The position numbers were made by a program, and so were the translations under genes. From Verrucomicrobium sp. BvORR106 (GTDB lineage: Bacteria > Verrucomicrobiota > Verrucomicrobiia > Verrucomicrobiales > Verrucomicrobiaceae): a stretch of 56,814 nucleotides of DNA. The notes below the pieces were generated by a model. The model searched no databases. It was not told where the DNA came from and worked only from the letters and a program-made list of their open reading frames with translations. Shown in pieces: positions 1-8,692 of the stretch; position 1 is the stretch's first letter; each line of letters opens with the position of its first letter. The DNA lies in assembly GCF_000739655.1 (NCBI RefSeq), contig NZ_BATR01000033.1, positions 1 through 56,814 of the forward strand, in the 5' to 3' direction.

Positions 1-1018
1 CAATGGTCGGACGATCTCCGCGCCATCACCGGTCAGGCCGGGGAGATCCCTCTCGTTTACCTATCAGACGCTGGGGGCCGCTGGGCAGGCCCAGTTGATG
101 GCCGCCGACCTGGATCCGCACCTGTACATGGTGGGGCCGCATTACATGGTGCCCAGTGCCATCAACAGCCGCTATGCGGGGCGTCATGGGGAGGGCATCC
201 ACCTCGCGGCAGACGGAGAGCGCTGGTACGGCGAGCAGGTGGCCAAGGTGGTGCGCCGTGTCTTGATTGAGAAGGAAGACTGGCAGCCGCTGCGCCCCTG
301 GCGGGCCGTACTGGAGGCGGGACGCTCCTCCGTGTTGGTGGACTTCATCGTGCCGCGTCCGCCTCTGGTGCTGGAGGAGGCGTTTCTGCCGCGCCAGCAA
401 TCGACTGCTGGAAAACCGGGCACGTATGGCTCACTGGCTGGCTTCCAGCTTCGCAACCAATCAGGGGCGGTCATCGCACTTGAGGCCGTGCAATTGTCAT
501 CCGCTGCGCAAGTCCGGCTCAAGTTGGCGGTTCCGTTGCCTCCGGGCGACCAGATCAAGATCAGCTACGGTGTCCCCTATCTTGGAGCGGTCGGCCGCAT
601 CACGGCCGTGCGGTTGATGCCGGTCGTGGAAGGGCAGCCTGCCATCGCGGAGCTGGTGGTGGCACGGGAGGGCTCATCGATCTCTTTGAAGTTGGACGAA
701 GGCACTTGTTACATCGCGAACCAGGCCCCGGCTGCTGCCGCCACCCGGGCACCCATCCGGGATCTGCGGGAGGAGGATGGGAAGATCGTGATCCGGATTG
801 AGAATCGCGAACTTCGCAACCAGGTGCCTTTTCAGGAAGGGCAGACGCTGGTGGCCTACCGCGCGTTTTCCTACGGCAACCTGCGGGATTCCGATCCCGA
901 GAAGGCGGTCTATGCCTTCGGGGATCGGGAGTATGGGACGCGTGCCGGACAACCGTATCCCCTGTGGAACTGGTGTGTGCTGTTCAACTCGTTCCCGGTG
1001 GATGAGTTGTCACCATGA
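1..1018 (+). CDS. SGNH/sialate O-acetylesterase-like protein, 5' truncated and frameshifted
   Basis: The 3' part of a gene that begins before the window. Bases 1-55 read in frame 1 as QWSDDLRAITGQAGEIPLV, and from about base 57 frame 2 continues as TYQTLGAAGQAQ, then PHLYMVGPHYMV and GIHLAADGERWYG. Removing one T from the TTT run near 55-57 joins the two readings into one continuous protein, so there is an apparent +1 frameshift or a sequencing error. The tGQ...IP and GIHL...G elements resemble the end of SGNH/DUF303 sialate O-acetylesterases, where the late His belongs to the catalytic triad (family knowledge). About 230 residues of beta-rich domain follow. Such enzymes are usually exported and deacetylate glycans. 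It converges on the M56 gene with only 19 bp between. The catalytic Ser is outside the window, so the family call is moderate. Confidence 0.55.
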   Translation, partial: NGRTISAPSPVRPGRSLSFTYQTLGAAGQAQLMAADLDPHLYMVGPHYMVPSAINSRYAGRHGEGIHLAADGERWYGEQVAKVVRRVLIEKEDWQPLRPWRAVLEAGRSSVLVDFIVPRPPLVLEEAFLPRQQSTAGKPGTYGSLAGFQLRNQSGAVIALEAVQLSSAAQVRLKLAVPLPPGDQIKISYGVPYLGAVGRITAVRLMPVVEGQPAIAELVVAREGSSISLKLDEGTCYIANQAPAAAATRAPIRDLREEDGKIVIRIENRELRNQVPFQEGQTLVAYRAFSYGNLRDSDPEKAVYAFGDREYGTRAGQPYPLWNWCVLFNSFPVDELSP

Positions 1019-1037
1019 ACCGCGGGCGAGAATGCCG

Positions 1038-2390
1038 TCAATCGCTGGCAGGTTCGTTCCCTTCAATCAGCACCTCGTTGTCCACGTAGCTGAATTTTAC
1101 CCCTGCCAGTTGGGCGATGTAGTTCAGTGCTTCATGCAGGGGGATTTGTATGAAATCGACCGACATCTTGGCTTGCCTGTCGTGCACGGACAGGTGCCTC
1201 ACCGTTATCTTGAGAGGCCTCTTCTCCGGTGATGCCTCAACGATCTTGAGGCGTATGGCGGCGACCGCTTCCTCCAGGGAGGCCATGCGGAGTTTCAGCT
1301 CGGGGAGCACCGTGCGTTCAGCCAGATCTTGTATTTCTGTGGGATTGCCTTTGCTGGAGTCTTCCGCGGGTGCCGCAAGTCCGCGAATCTGCACCATGGT
1401 CAGGAGCGTCAGGCACAGAACTCCCGCTGTGGAGATCTTGAACCAGGTGCCGCGGCTCACGGGCTGGTGGTTCACCCGGGGATTTAGGATGGCAGTGATG
1501 CGTTGCTCCAGAGTGGAAGGGAGTGCCATGGCCAGCGCCGTGCCCAGGCGCTGACGTGCCACGGCCAGACTGCGTGCGGCTTCCACCAGTTGGTGGGCAT
1601 AAGTGTCGGCCGGCGTGCCTTTGAGGAGGACGTGATCATCACAGGCCTGTTCCTGGGCGGTCCGCCAGGCCCTGGCGGCGATCCATACCAGAGGATTGGG
1701 CCAGTAGAGTGCTTGCACCGCTGTGGCGAGGAGACGGGAAGAGGCATCGCGGTTTCGGATGTGCCCCAGTTCGTGCAGCAGGGCGGCCTCAAGCTGAACC
1801 TCATCCCAGTCGGACGAGGCCGTCGGCAGCGCAATCACGGGTCTGCGAATGCCCCAGGTGACGGGCACGGCCAGGGTGGGACCCTGGCGCAGGCGGACAC
1901 GACGTGAGATGCCCAGTGAGGTGGCCAGGTGCTTGCACAAGCGTCCTTGCCGTGACTTCGGCGTGAGATGCATGGTTTGCCCCGCCAGCTTCCTCAACTG
2001 CCGGCCGGAGATGAAACGGCGCATCAGCAAGACCCCGGCACCGGCCATCCAGATGACGATCCACGTGACTCCCGGGCTGGTTTCTTCCAGGGACTCCATC
2101 ATGGAACGCCCGCCATAGATGCTGTTCGCCGGGTCCAGCTCCGCCGGTGCGTTGAAGATCGACCGCTCTCGAGACGGAGGCGGAGCCATTTCAGCCACGG
2201 TCAGACGCCACGGGGGTTCGAAGTAATAAGTCAGGGGCAGCAGGGACAGCAGCAGGAATCCCACGCGCCATGCGGCACTGCGAGCGCCTGCGGAGGCACG
2301 GCGAAAGACAGCGAGCAAAGCAAAGACGACAATCAGAATGGCACTGCTGCGCAGCCCAAGGTCAATCATGAGGAGGGTGATGGCATTCAT
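1038..2390 (-). CDS. M56 family membrane peptidase (BlaR1/MecR1-like) with STN-like C-terminus
   Basis: A 450-residue membrane metallopeptidase. The first ~100 residues carry hydrophobic segments (LLMIDLGLRSSAILIVVFAL and LLLSLLPLTYY). A zinc-protease motif HELGHIRNRD follows, then a conserved acidic region (AQEQACDDHVLL). BlaR1/MecR1 proteins sense a signal outside the cell and cleave the BlaI repressor. The penicillin-binding sensor of true BlaR1 is absent. Instead, after a late membrane segment (about 320-340), the C-terminus has a predicted coiled region and ends in a stretch like the short N-terminal domain of secretins and TonB receptors (IPLHEALNYIAQLAGVKF). The ATG at 2390 is preferred because the first hydrophobic helix follows at once; a TTG at 2438 overlapping the blaI stop is possible. 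It lies directly downstream of the blaI-like gene. The ligand is unknown. Confidence 0.87.
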   Translation of the reverse strand: MNAITLLMIDLGLRSSAILIVVFALLAVFRRASAGARSAAWRVGFLLLSLLPLTYYFEPPWRLTVAEMAPPPSRERSIFNAPAELDPANSIYGGRSMMESLEETSPGVTWIVIWMAGAGVLLMRRFISGRQLRKLAGQTMHLTPKSRQGRLCKHLATSLGISRRVRLRQGPTLAVPVTWGIRRPVIALPTASSDWDEVQLEAALLHELGHIRNRDASSRLLATAVQALYWPNPLVWIAARAWRTAQEQACDDHVLLKGTPADTYAHQLVEAARSLAVARQRLGTALAMALPSTLEQRITAILNPRVNHQPVSRGTWFKISTAGVLCLTLLTMVQIRGLAAPAEDSSKGNPTEIQDLAERTVLPELKLRMASLEEAVAAIRLKIVEASPEKRPLKITVRHLSVHDRQAKMSVDFIQIPLHEALNYIAQLAGVKFSYVDNEVLIEGNEPASD

Positions 2391-2434
2391 GGCGCTGTTT
2401 TGGAATGTGAGTCCGATGTGAAAGGATGTTGATC

Positions 2435-2836
2435 TCAAGACGCCCGGGGCTCAGAGCCCGGCTTCCCGGCTTTTTTGATGATGTCCTCCAGCCGTTTTAA
2501 CTCATCGCTGGAGAGGTCGCCGTCCTTGTCATCGACGAACGCGGCAACCGCATCGGCCAACGAGCCGCCGAAGAATGTCTTCACCACTTGTTGGAGGGCC
2601 GACCTACTTGCCGTCTGCGGGGCCTCGATCGGTTCGTACACATAACGCCCCCCTTCCTCCCGATGCTTGAGATGGCCCTTCTCCTCTAGAATGCGCAGCA
2701 GGGCGCGGATGGCGGAGTAGCTTGGTGCATCGGGAATCCCTGCCTCCACTTCGGCTGCAGAGGCGGAGCCTTTGACCAATATGAGTTCCATGATTTGCCG
2801 CTCGCGTCGGCTGAGTTCATGCAATTTCCGCTTCAT
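2435..2836 (-). CDS. BlaI/MecI/CopY family transcriptional repressor
   Basis: 133 residues with the family's winged-helix layout: an N-terminal LSRRERQIMELI helix, a recognition segment (PSYSAIRALLRILEEKGHL), the wing (HREEGGRYVYEP) and a C-terminal dimerisation region (VVKTFFGGSLADAVAAFV). The length matches the family. BlaI proteins bind palindromic operators as dimers and are inactivated when the partner M56 protease cleaves them; the M56 gene follows directly. The start codon at 2834-2836 sits on the edge of a 16 bp near-palindrome, which suggests autorepression. The same operator cluster lies upstream of the divergent FAD oxidoreductase gene, which may be a target. What induces it cannot be told from sequence. 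Confidence 0.92.
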   Translation of the reverse strand: MKRKLHELSRRERQIMELILVKGSASAAEVEAGIPDAPSYSAIRALLRILEEKGHLKHREEGGRYVYEPIEAPQTASRSALQQVVKTFFGGSLADAVAAFVDDKDGDLSSDELKRLEDIIKKAGKPGSEPRAS

Positions 2837-2896
2837 GCTAATTTTTTAGCACTCGTCAGGTGCAGCTGTCGAGTGCTAAATGCTAAAAATTTAGCA
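2836..2896. promoter_or_regulatory. Probable BlaI operator cluster in the divergent promoter region
   Basis: Two 16 bp near-palindromes, TGCTAATTTTTTAGCA at 2836-2851 and TGCTAAAAATTTAGCA at 2881-2896, are separated by an overlapping perfect 11 bp inverted repeat (TTTAGCACTCG at 2845-2855 and CGAGTGCTAAA at 2870-2880). Five TGCTAA-type half-sites fall within 61 bp, abutting the blaI start codon and lying 90 bp upstream of the preferred start of the oxidoreductase gene. BlaI-family operators are palindromes of this size next to their own gene (family knowledge). Binding by this BlaI is inferred. Confidence 0.72.
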
Positions 2897-2985
2897 GCGT
2901 GCTCGATCGCACCGATTTGTCCAACATGGCGGCATCGGGGACTCTAGAGAACAAACAAACGTTCGCCCTTCTCACTGCTTTTGCC

Positions 2986-4459
2986 ATGTCCGAATCCACC
3001 TCTTCCCCTCACCACCCTGAAAATGGCCGCCGCACCTTTCTGCGCTCCGCTCTGACCGGGGCGGCTACGCTGGCCTCGGCTCCCTGGCTCGGAGCGGCGT
3101 CCACCCCAGAGGTGGCGCAGCCGAAGGTGGGCGTCTTTGCGGAGCCTGCTCAGGATCTGCCACTGGGTGAGGATGTGGATGTCATCGTCTGCGGGGCTGG
3201 GCCTGCCGGGATCGCTGCTGCATTGGCCGCGGCGCGGGCGGGGGCGAAGACCCGCCTCATCGAGATTCACGGTTGCCTGGGCGGGGTGTGGACGGCGGGG
3301 CTGCTGACCTACATCTTCGACTTCAACAAACCCGGCATCGCCAAGGAGATCATCCGCCGTCTGGACGAGCGGGATGCGCGTCGCAGCAAGCTGCCGGACC
3401 AGTTTGTGTATGAGCCGGAAGAGATGAAGGTCCTGCTGGAAGAGATGTGCGTGGAGGCAGGCGTGAAGATCCACCTGCACACCCGCCTCGCCGCTGCTTA
3501 TCGCGATGGTCGCAAGCTCACCACGGTAATCACCGAGTCGAAGTCCGGCCGCCAGGCCTGGCGCGCCCCGGTCTTCATCGATGCCACGGGAGATGGCGAC
3601 CTCGGTGCCATGGCCCGCTGTGGCTGGGACATCGGCCAAGGCGGTGCGGAATGTCCCTGCCAGCCCATGACGCTGAACACCCTGGCCGTGGTGAAGGATG
3701 CGGAGGCGCTCAAGAACTATATTTCCTTCTACCAAGTCACGCCGGAGAACCGCAAGGGCATGTGGGACTGGCACCACCAGGCCACAGAGGGCTTCAAGAA
3801 TGAGATCATCCGGGCCGGGTTCAAACCCTCCTACGGCATGCCCACGTTGTTCCAGGTGCGGGACAACCTCGTGATGGTGATGATCAACCATGAATATGGC
3901 ATCAAGGCTTTTGACGCGCCTGCCATCACGGAGGCGACCATCCGGGCCCGCGCGGAAGTATTCAATGTGGTGCGGGGCCTGCGGAAGCTCGGTGGGCCCT
4001 GGGAGGGCATGCAGATCGTGGCCACGCCGGAGCAGATCGGCGTGCGCGATGGGCGCAGGATTCATGGACGTTATACCGTGAATCGAGATGACCTGGCCAC
4101 GGGTGTGCGGCATGAGGATGCCGTGACGCGGGCCACGTTCGGTGTGGACATCCACGCCCATGACAAGGAAGCCAATGACAAAAAGGCCATCATCCATGCA
4201 GACTTCAAGTTTCACCCCTACGACATCCCTTTGCGCGCCCTGATTGCGAAGGATGTGGACGGACTCCTCATGGCGGGACGCTGCATCAGCGGGGATTTCA
4301 CCGCCCACGCGAGCTATCGCGTCCACGGGGAACTCGGTGGCCATGGGCGAAGCCGCCGGTGCCACGGCGGCAGTGGCGGCCAGAACCAAGCGTCCTCCGC
4401 ACGAGGTGGCCTGGAGCGAAGTCAAGGCGGTGCTGGAGGGGTTGCAGAAGGAGGTGTAG
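2986..4459 (+). CDS. Tat-exported FAD-dependent oxidoreductase, apparent frameshift near 4324
   Basis: A member of the FAD_oxidored (PF12831-like) family. The ATG at 2986 places a twin-arginine signal at the N-terminus (RRTFLRSALTGAATLASAP), so export in folded form is expected. The FAD-binding fold begins with VDVIVCGAGPAGIAAALAAA and an acidic strand end (RLIEIHGCLGGVWTAG). Internal landmarks are FIDATGDGDL and LLMAGRCISGDFTAHASYRV. Right after that the frame breaks: GTC at 4321-4323 is followed by an extra C at 4324, and the next frame reads TGNSVAMGEAAGATAAVAA to a stop at 4457-4459, the normal family ending. Left unshifted, the protein would run to 4506 with an unrelated Gly/Arg-rich tail. 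So either the gene is a recent pseudogene or the base is an error. The substrate is unknown; related enzymes are common in Verrucomicrobiota and Planctomycetota. Confidence 0.85.
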
Positions 4460-4515
4460 TGCAGTCATGCTGCGACATCGCACGACTGGAGGATTGTGGG
4501 CTCTGATGGGGGGCT

Positions 4516-4864
4516 AAGGGTTATAGGATATCACAAGGGGTGCCAAAGCGGTGATTCTCACCGCAGTCCCAAAAGCGCTGCGCGCTCAGGGGTTGGACGT
4601 GATGAGAAGCTTGGGGAGCGCACGCATCTTGCGTGCTGTTCCTGGCATCCTGCCGGGAACGATGATGTGGCAAGCTGTATGGCACCTCTTTTGCCTGAAG
4701 ACCGTCAACACCTGATCCCGACTTGTCGGGATTTTGGGAGTGCGGCGAGAATCGCCGCTTTCGGGAGCCCTGTGTCGGACAAATGGAGTGTTGAGGAAAG
4801 CAGAGTGGCAAGGCGTCCTTGAAGCGGGATCCGCCAGTTGGCAAAGGGTTATAGGAAATCACAA
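4516..4864. repeat. Hairpin-array element between 21 bp direct repeats
   Basis: This occupies most of the gene-free stretch 4460-5067. Near-identical direct repeats (core AGGGTTATAGGA) lie at 4516-4536 and 4844-4864 with one mismatch. Between them are short-loop hairpins: 4548-4564 (GCGGTGA, loop TTC), 4620-4636 (GCACGCA, loop TCT), 4639-4659 (TTCCTGGCA, loop TCC), 4715-4732 (ATCCCGAC, loop TT) and 4742-4758 (GCGGCGA, loop GAA). The first and last are inverted copies of each other with flanking sequence conserved (CCCAAAA) and one compensatory stem pair (T-A versus C-G). Reading frames here are not convincing. The remainder, 4865-5067, shows nothing I can name. Confidence 0.7.
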
Positions 4865-5067
4865 TTGCGTTGGACGCGTTGATTTGAATGGGAAATCTTA
4901 GGGGCTTGCAGTGCTGGAGAAATCCAGCTCGGATACATCCACCCGTCCCACCGTATCCGATCCTCTGTGCCAGCGCGCCCCCTGCTTGCTTGGCTACAAG
5001 AGATAGGATCGTTTAGGCGGTTCTAAAGCCCTTGCCTATGGTGCGGGGGACGGGGTGGCCGTACCCC

Positions 5068-6450
5068 ATGAGCATGGAAATGGAAACACTTACCCCCAAG
5101 ACCCCGTCCGCCCGGCGCCGGAGGCTTCGCCCGAGGATCGCCATGGTTTCCACCCACGGTTATGTCGCTGCCAATCCGCCGCTGGGCGCACCCGATACTG
5201 GAGGTCAGGTGGTGTATGTGCTGGAGCTCTCCCGCAAGCTGGCCCAACTGGGTTTCAAGGTGGATATCTGGACGCGCAGGTTCGAGGAACAGCCTGAACG
5301 TGAGGTGGTAGATGAGAATGTGACCATTCTGCGGATGCCCTGCGGAGGGAAAGATTTCATTCCCAAAGAAACGCTGGTGAACAAGCTGCCAGAGTGGGTG
5401 GAGCATGCGCTGCGCTACATTGACCGGCATGATTACTCTTATCAGTTCATCAACAGCCACTACTGGGACGCCGGCGTGGCTTCACAAAGAATGGCAGAGG
5501 CGCTCGGCATTCCGCATGTGCACACGCCTCACTCACTGGGCGCGTGGAAGCGCAGCCAGATGAAGGCCGATGCTCCAGAGGAGGTGGCCGATCTCGACAA
5601 GAAATACAACTTCCCCGTGCGCATTCGCGAGGAGCAGGCGCTCTACCGGGCCTGTGATCTGGTCGTGGCCACCTCTCCGCAGCAGTTCGACCTCCTGCGC
5701 TCTGACTACAACCTGCCTGCGGACGTCATTCGCATGATCCCACCAGGGTACGACGACACCCGCTTCTTCCCGGTGAGCATCGCGAGCCGTCAGGCGCTAC
5801 GTGAGTCCTTCGGTTACCAGGGGAAGGTCATCTTCTCGCTGGGCCGCCTGGCGCGGAACAAGGGCTTTGATCTCCTTATCCCGGCCTTTGAAGTGGCGGC
5901 CGCCCGCAAGGACGATGTCTGGCTGCATCTCGCGGTTGGGCAAGTTTCCTCAGACCCCGGAAACAGTCCGCTGCTGGAGGAGATGCGCGGGCTTATTTCG
6001 CAGAGCCCCTACCGGGACCGCATTGTGCTTTCTGATTCCGTGTCCGATGAGGAGCTGGCCGACCGCTACCGTGCGGCGGACGTGTTTGCGCTCTCCAGCC
6101 GCTATGAACCGTTTGGCATGACGGCGGTGGAGGCCCTGGCCTGCGGCACACCCACCGTGGTCACCACCCATGGCGGGCTCTATCGCGCGTTGGACTTTGG
6201 CGTGCATGCCATCTATGCCGACACCCTGGACAAGGAGGAGTTCGGCATCGCCCTGCTTCAGGCCACGAAGTACGACCGCCTGCGGGAGCGTCTGGGCCGC
6301 CTGGGCAGCCAGCGGGCTCGCAGCCTCTTCACGTGGACGGGCATCGCCCAGCAGGTGCTGCGTGAGCTGGAGGACCGCCTTTCACCGGAATCCCTTCTGG
6401 ACCCCCACCCTTCCTTCGTGCCGGCGGGCACCACGCCTTCGTTTGTTTGA
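5068..6450 (+). CDS. GT4 glycosyltransferase, sucrose-phosphate-synthase-like
   Basis: About 460 residues of a GT-B retaining glycosyltransferase. The N-terminal domain opens with IAMVSTHGYVAANPPLGAPD followed by TGGQVVYVLELSRKL, the acceptor-site pattern of sucrose-phosphate synthase, sucrose synthase and mannosylfructose-phosphate synthase. The C-terminal domain has FSLGRLARNKGFDLL and the nucleotide-sugar motif YEPFGMTAVEALACGTP (E-x7-E). The start at ATG 5068 is chosen over 5038 because a purine-rich stretch (GGGGACGGGG) precedes it and the conserved region still begins about 25 residues later. The next gene starts 15 bp downstream and encodes a sucrose-phosphatase-like domain, so the pair probably makes a phosphorylated disaccharide or sugar glycoside and removes the phosphate. 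The donor and acceptor are not determined. Confidence 0.9.
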   Translation: MSMEMETLTPKTPSARRRRLRPRIAMVSTHGYVAANPPLGAPDTGGQVVYVLELSRKLAQLGFKVDIWTRRFEEQPEREVVDENVTILRMPCGGKDFIPKETLVNKLPEWVEHALRYIDRHDYSYQFINSHYWDAGVASQRMAEALGIPHVHTPHSLGAWKRSQMKADAPEEVADLDKKYNFPVRIREEQALYRACDLVVATSPQQFDLLRSDYNLPADVIRMIPPGYDDTRFFPVSIASRQALRESFGYQGKVIFSLGRLARNKGFDLLIPAFEVAAARKDDVWLHLAVGQVSSDPGNSPLLEEMRGLISQSPYRDRIVLSDSVSDEELADRYRAADVFALSSRYEPFGMTAVEALACGTPTVVTTHGGLYRALDFGVHAIYADTLDKEEFGIALLQATKYDRLRERLGRLGSQRARSLFTWTGIAQQVLRELEDRLSPESLLDPHPSFVPAGTTPSFV

Positions 6451-6465
6451 CCTTGAACCTTCTGC

Positions 6466-8574
6466 ATGCCTGACGCTACTGAAACCTCCCCTGCCAGTCC
6501 CGTCCTGCCCATCCGGCTCGCCTGTTTCGATCTCGACGGCACCCTGCTGGGCAAGCCCGACGCCACCCTGAATTTTCAGCGGGCCTGGCTGGCTCTGCCG
6601 GAAGACACCCGCCCCGTGCTGGTGTACAACACGGGGCGCATGCTGGCGGACAGTCTGCGCCAGCTCCGCCGCACGGACCTGCCGCCGCCCGACTACCTCA
6701 TCTGCGGGGTCGGCACCCTCATCTACCGCCGCGAGACGCAGGAGGTGGTGCAGGAGTTCTCGGAAATCATGAGCGGCGGGTGGAACCGGGCGAAGGCGGT
6801 GGAGGTGGTCACGCAGACCACCCATGCCGTGCCGCAGCCAGCGCACTTCCAGTCCCCTTTTAAATCAAGCTGGTACCTCCACCATGCCTCCGCCGAGGTC
6901 ATCGACGGCCTGCGTGCCGCGCTGGAGACGGCCGGGCTCCAGGCCACGGTGGTGTACTCCAGTGATCGGGACCTCGACGTGTTGCCCATGCTGGCGGACA
7001 AGGGCAACTCCCTGGACTGGTTGCTCAATCACCTGGGCATCTCCACGGCCGAGACCCTGGTGGCCGGGGATACAGGAAATGACGCCGCCATGTTCCACCT
7101 GGAAGACGTGCGCGGCATTGTGGTGGAAAACGCCCAGCCCGAGCTGCTGGAGGCCGTGCTGACCACCCGGCCGTACATGGCCCATGCCATTTGCGCAGAT
7201 GGCGTGCTGCTGGGCATGAAGCACTTCGGCCTCATCCAGGTCCTTCCGGCTCCCACCCCGGAGGATCCCAGCCACACGCGATTCACTCCAGAGATCCAGC
7301 AACTGCTCCAGCAGGCCCCCACCGATGAACTGAAGCCGGAGGAGGTGGAGTTCTTGAAGACGGCCTACCAGAAGGCCGTGGAGGCACTCAAGAAGAACAT
7401 CACCCCCATGGGCTTTTCCGCCTGCTCGCTGGCGGAGAATGAAGTGCGCGGCACGGATGCGAACTACCGCAGCGTCTGGGGCCGGGACGGGGCCATCACC
7501 GTGATCGGCTGCATGAGCCTGGAGGACGCCGAGGTGGCGGAGTGCCGGGTGCGCACTCTGGAGACCCTGCTCTCCAATGTCTCGCCCAATGGTCAGATCC
7601 CGGCCAACGTCAACATCGACACCGGACTGCCTGACTACTCTGGTGTGGGCGGCATCTGTGCCATCGACAGCGGCCTGTGGGTCGTCATCGCCGCGTATGA
7701 GCATGTCCGCACCAGCAAGGATCTCCCGTTTGCGCGCAAGTGGGTCGGCACCCTGCAGAAAGCCATGGACTGGCTGGCGGCGCATGACTCGAACAACGAC
7801 GGACTCCTGGAGATCCCGGAAGCAGGCGACTGGACGGATCTCTTCGGTCGCTCGTACAACGTGCTGCTGGACGAGGTGCTCTGGTACCGGGCGAACATCG
7901 CCTTTGGCCGCCTGCTGGAGATGCTGGGCGTCTCTGGTCGCGCTGGCGACTACGTGCGCCGTTCCCAGACGATCAAGGCCGTGATCATGCAGCGGTTCTG
8001 GCCCAGCACCGCCCCGGTGCCTGAGGCCTCGCCGCGCAGCTTCGCGGACATGCAGTACAGCCTGGGCGACACCAGCTACCTGCTGGCCCAGGTCACCCCG
8101 TTTGCCTTCAACTGGCGCTGTGACGTTTACGGCAACATCCTCGCGTTCCTCTTCAACGTCATGGATCTGGACCGGGCCCGCCACGCCTTTCGCTTCATGT
8201 GGGGGGTGGGGGTGAATGACCCCTTCCCTGTGGCCAATCTGTACCCGGTGGTCCAGCCGGGCGATCCCGACTGGCGACCGTACTACACGGTGAACCTGCT
8301 CAACCTCCCCGGGCATTATCACAACGGCGGCATCTGGCCGTACATCGGCGCGGCTTGGGTGCGCTTTGTGAACCGGCTCGGGTTGCGCGTCCTGGCGCGG
8401 CAGGAGCTGCTCAAACTCGCCCGGCTGAACCAGCGCGGCGTGCTGGGGGATTGGGAGTTCAACGAGTGGGCGCACGCCCGCACGGGCAACCCCATGGGCA
8501 AGATCAAGCAGGCCTGGTCGGCTAGCGAATTCCTGCTCGCCTGCGAGGAACTGGAAATTCAGTCACATTTTTGA
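6466..8574 (+). CDS. Fusion: HAD sugar phosphatase + (alpha/alpha)6 glycosidase-like domain
   Basis: 702 residues with two domains. Residues ~15-260 are a HAD-IIB phosphatase of the sucrose-phosphatase type: motif [10 protein letters not shown] (Asp22/Asp24), motif II VYNTGR, motif III Lys in [11 protein letters not shown] and motif [10 protein letters not shown]. Residues ~300-700 are a helical glycosidase-like domain with [52 protein letters not shown] and [14 protein letters not shown], resembling glycogen-debranching and related (alpha/alpha)6 enzymes. The phosphatase should release the free glycoside made by the upstream glycosyltransferase. A hydrolase for such a glycoside on the same chain is odd: it could recycle the product, act on another sugar, or be non-catalytic. 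The domains are clear; the joint function is inferred. It is in one operon with the upstream gene, and transketolase follows. Confidence 0.85.
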   Translation: MPDATETSPASPVLPIRLACFDLDGTLLGKPDATLNFQRAWLALPEDTRPVLVYNTGRMLADSLRQLRRTDLPPPDYLICGVGTLIYRRETQEVVQEFSEIMSGGWNRAKAVEVVTQTTHAVPQPAHFQSPFKSSWYLHHASAEVIDGLRAALETAGLQATVVYSSDRDLDVLPMLADKGNSLDWLLNHLGISTAETLVAGDTGNDAAMFHLEDVRGIVVENAQPELLEAVLTTRPYMAHAICADGVLLGMKHFGLIQVLPAPTPEDPSHTRFTPEIQQLLQQAPTDELKPEEVEFLKTAYQKAVEALKKNITPMGFSACSLAENEVRGTDANYRSVWGRDGAITVIGCMSLEDAEVAECRVRTLETLLSNVSPNGQIPANVNIDTGLPDYSGVGGICAIDSGLWVVIAAYEHVRTSKDLPFARKWVGTLQKAMDWLAAHDSNNDGLLEIPEAGDWTDLFGRSYNVLLDEVLWYRANIAFGRLLEMLGVSGRAGDYVRRSQTIKAVIMQRFWPSTAPVPEASPRSFADMQYSLGDTSYLLAQVTPFAFNWRCDVYGNILAFLFNVMDLDRARHAFRFMWGVGVNDPFPVANLYPVVQPGDPDWRPYYTVNLLNLPGHYHNGGIWPYIGAAWVRFVNRLGLRVLARQELLKLARLNQRGVLGDWEFNEWAHARTGNPMGKIKQAWSASEFLLACEELEIQSHF

Positions 8575-8692
8575 CCGATTGTTCACAAGTCCGCCGGAGC
8601 GGCCGTCCCGGCCCTGCATTCGCCCTTGCATCCCGCCCCGTGAAAGCTATGTAGCGCGCCTTTGCAGAATTTATTGCTCCGCAGAAAACACG

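Noticed and set aside
1038-2390. The M56 gene as a beta-lactam resistance sensor
   Set aside because: The penicillin-binding domain of BlaR1/MecR1 is missing and no beta-lactamase gene is nearby.
4496-4862. Open frames of about 110 codons on both strands
   Set aside because: Both coincide with the hairpin array and have no protein-like features.
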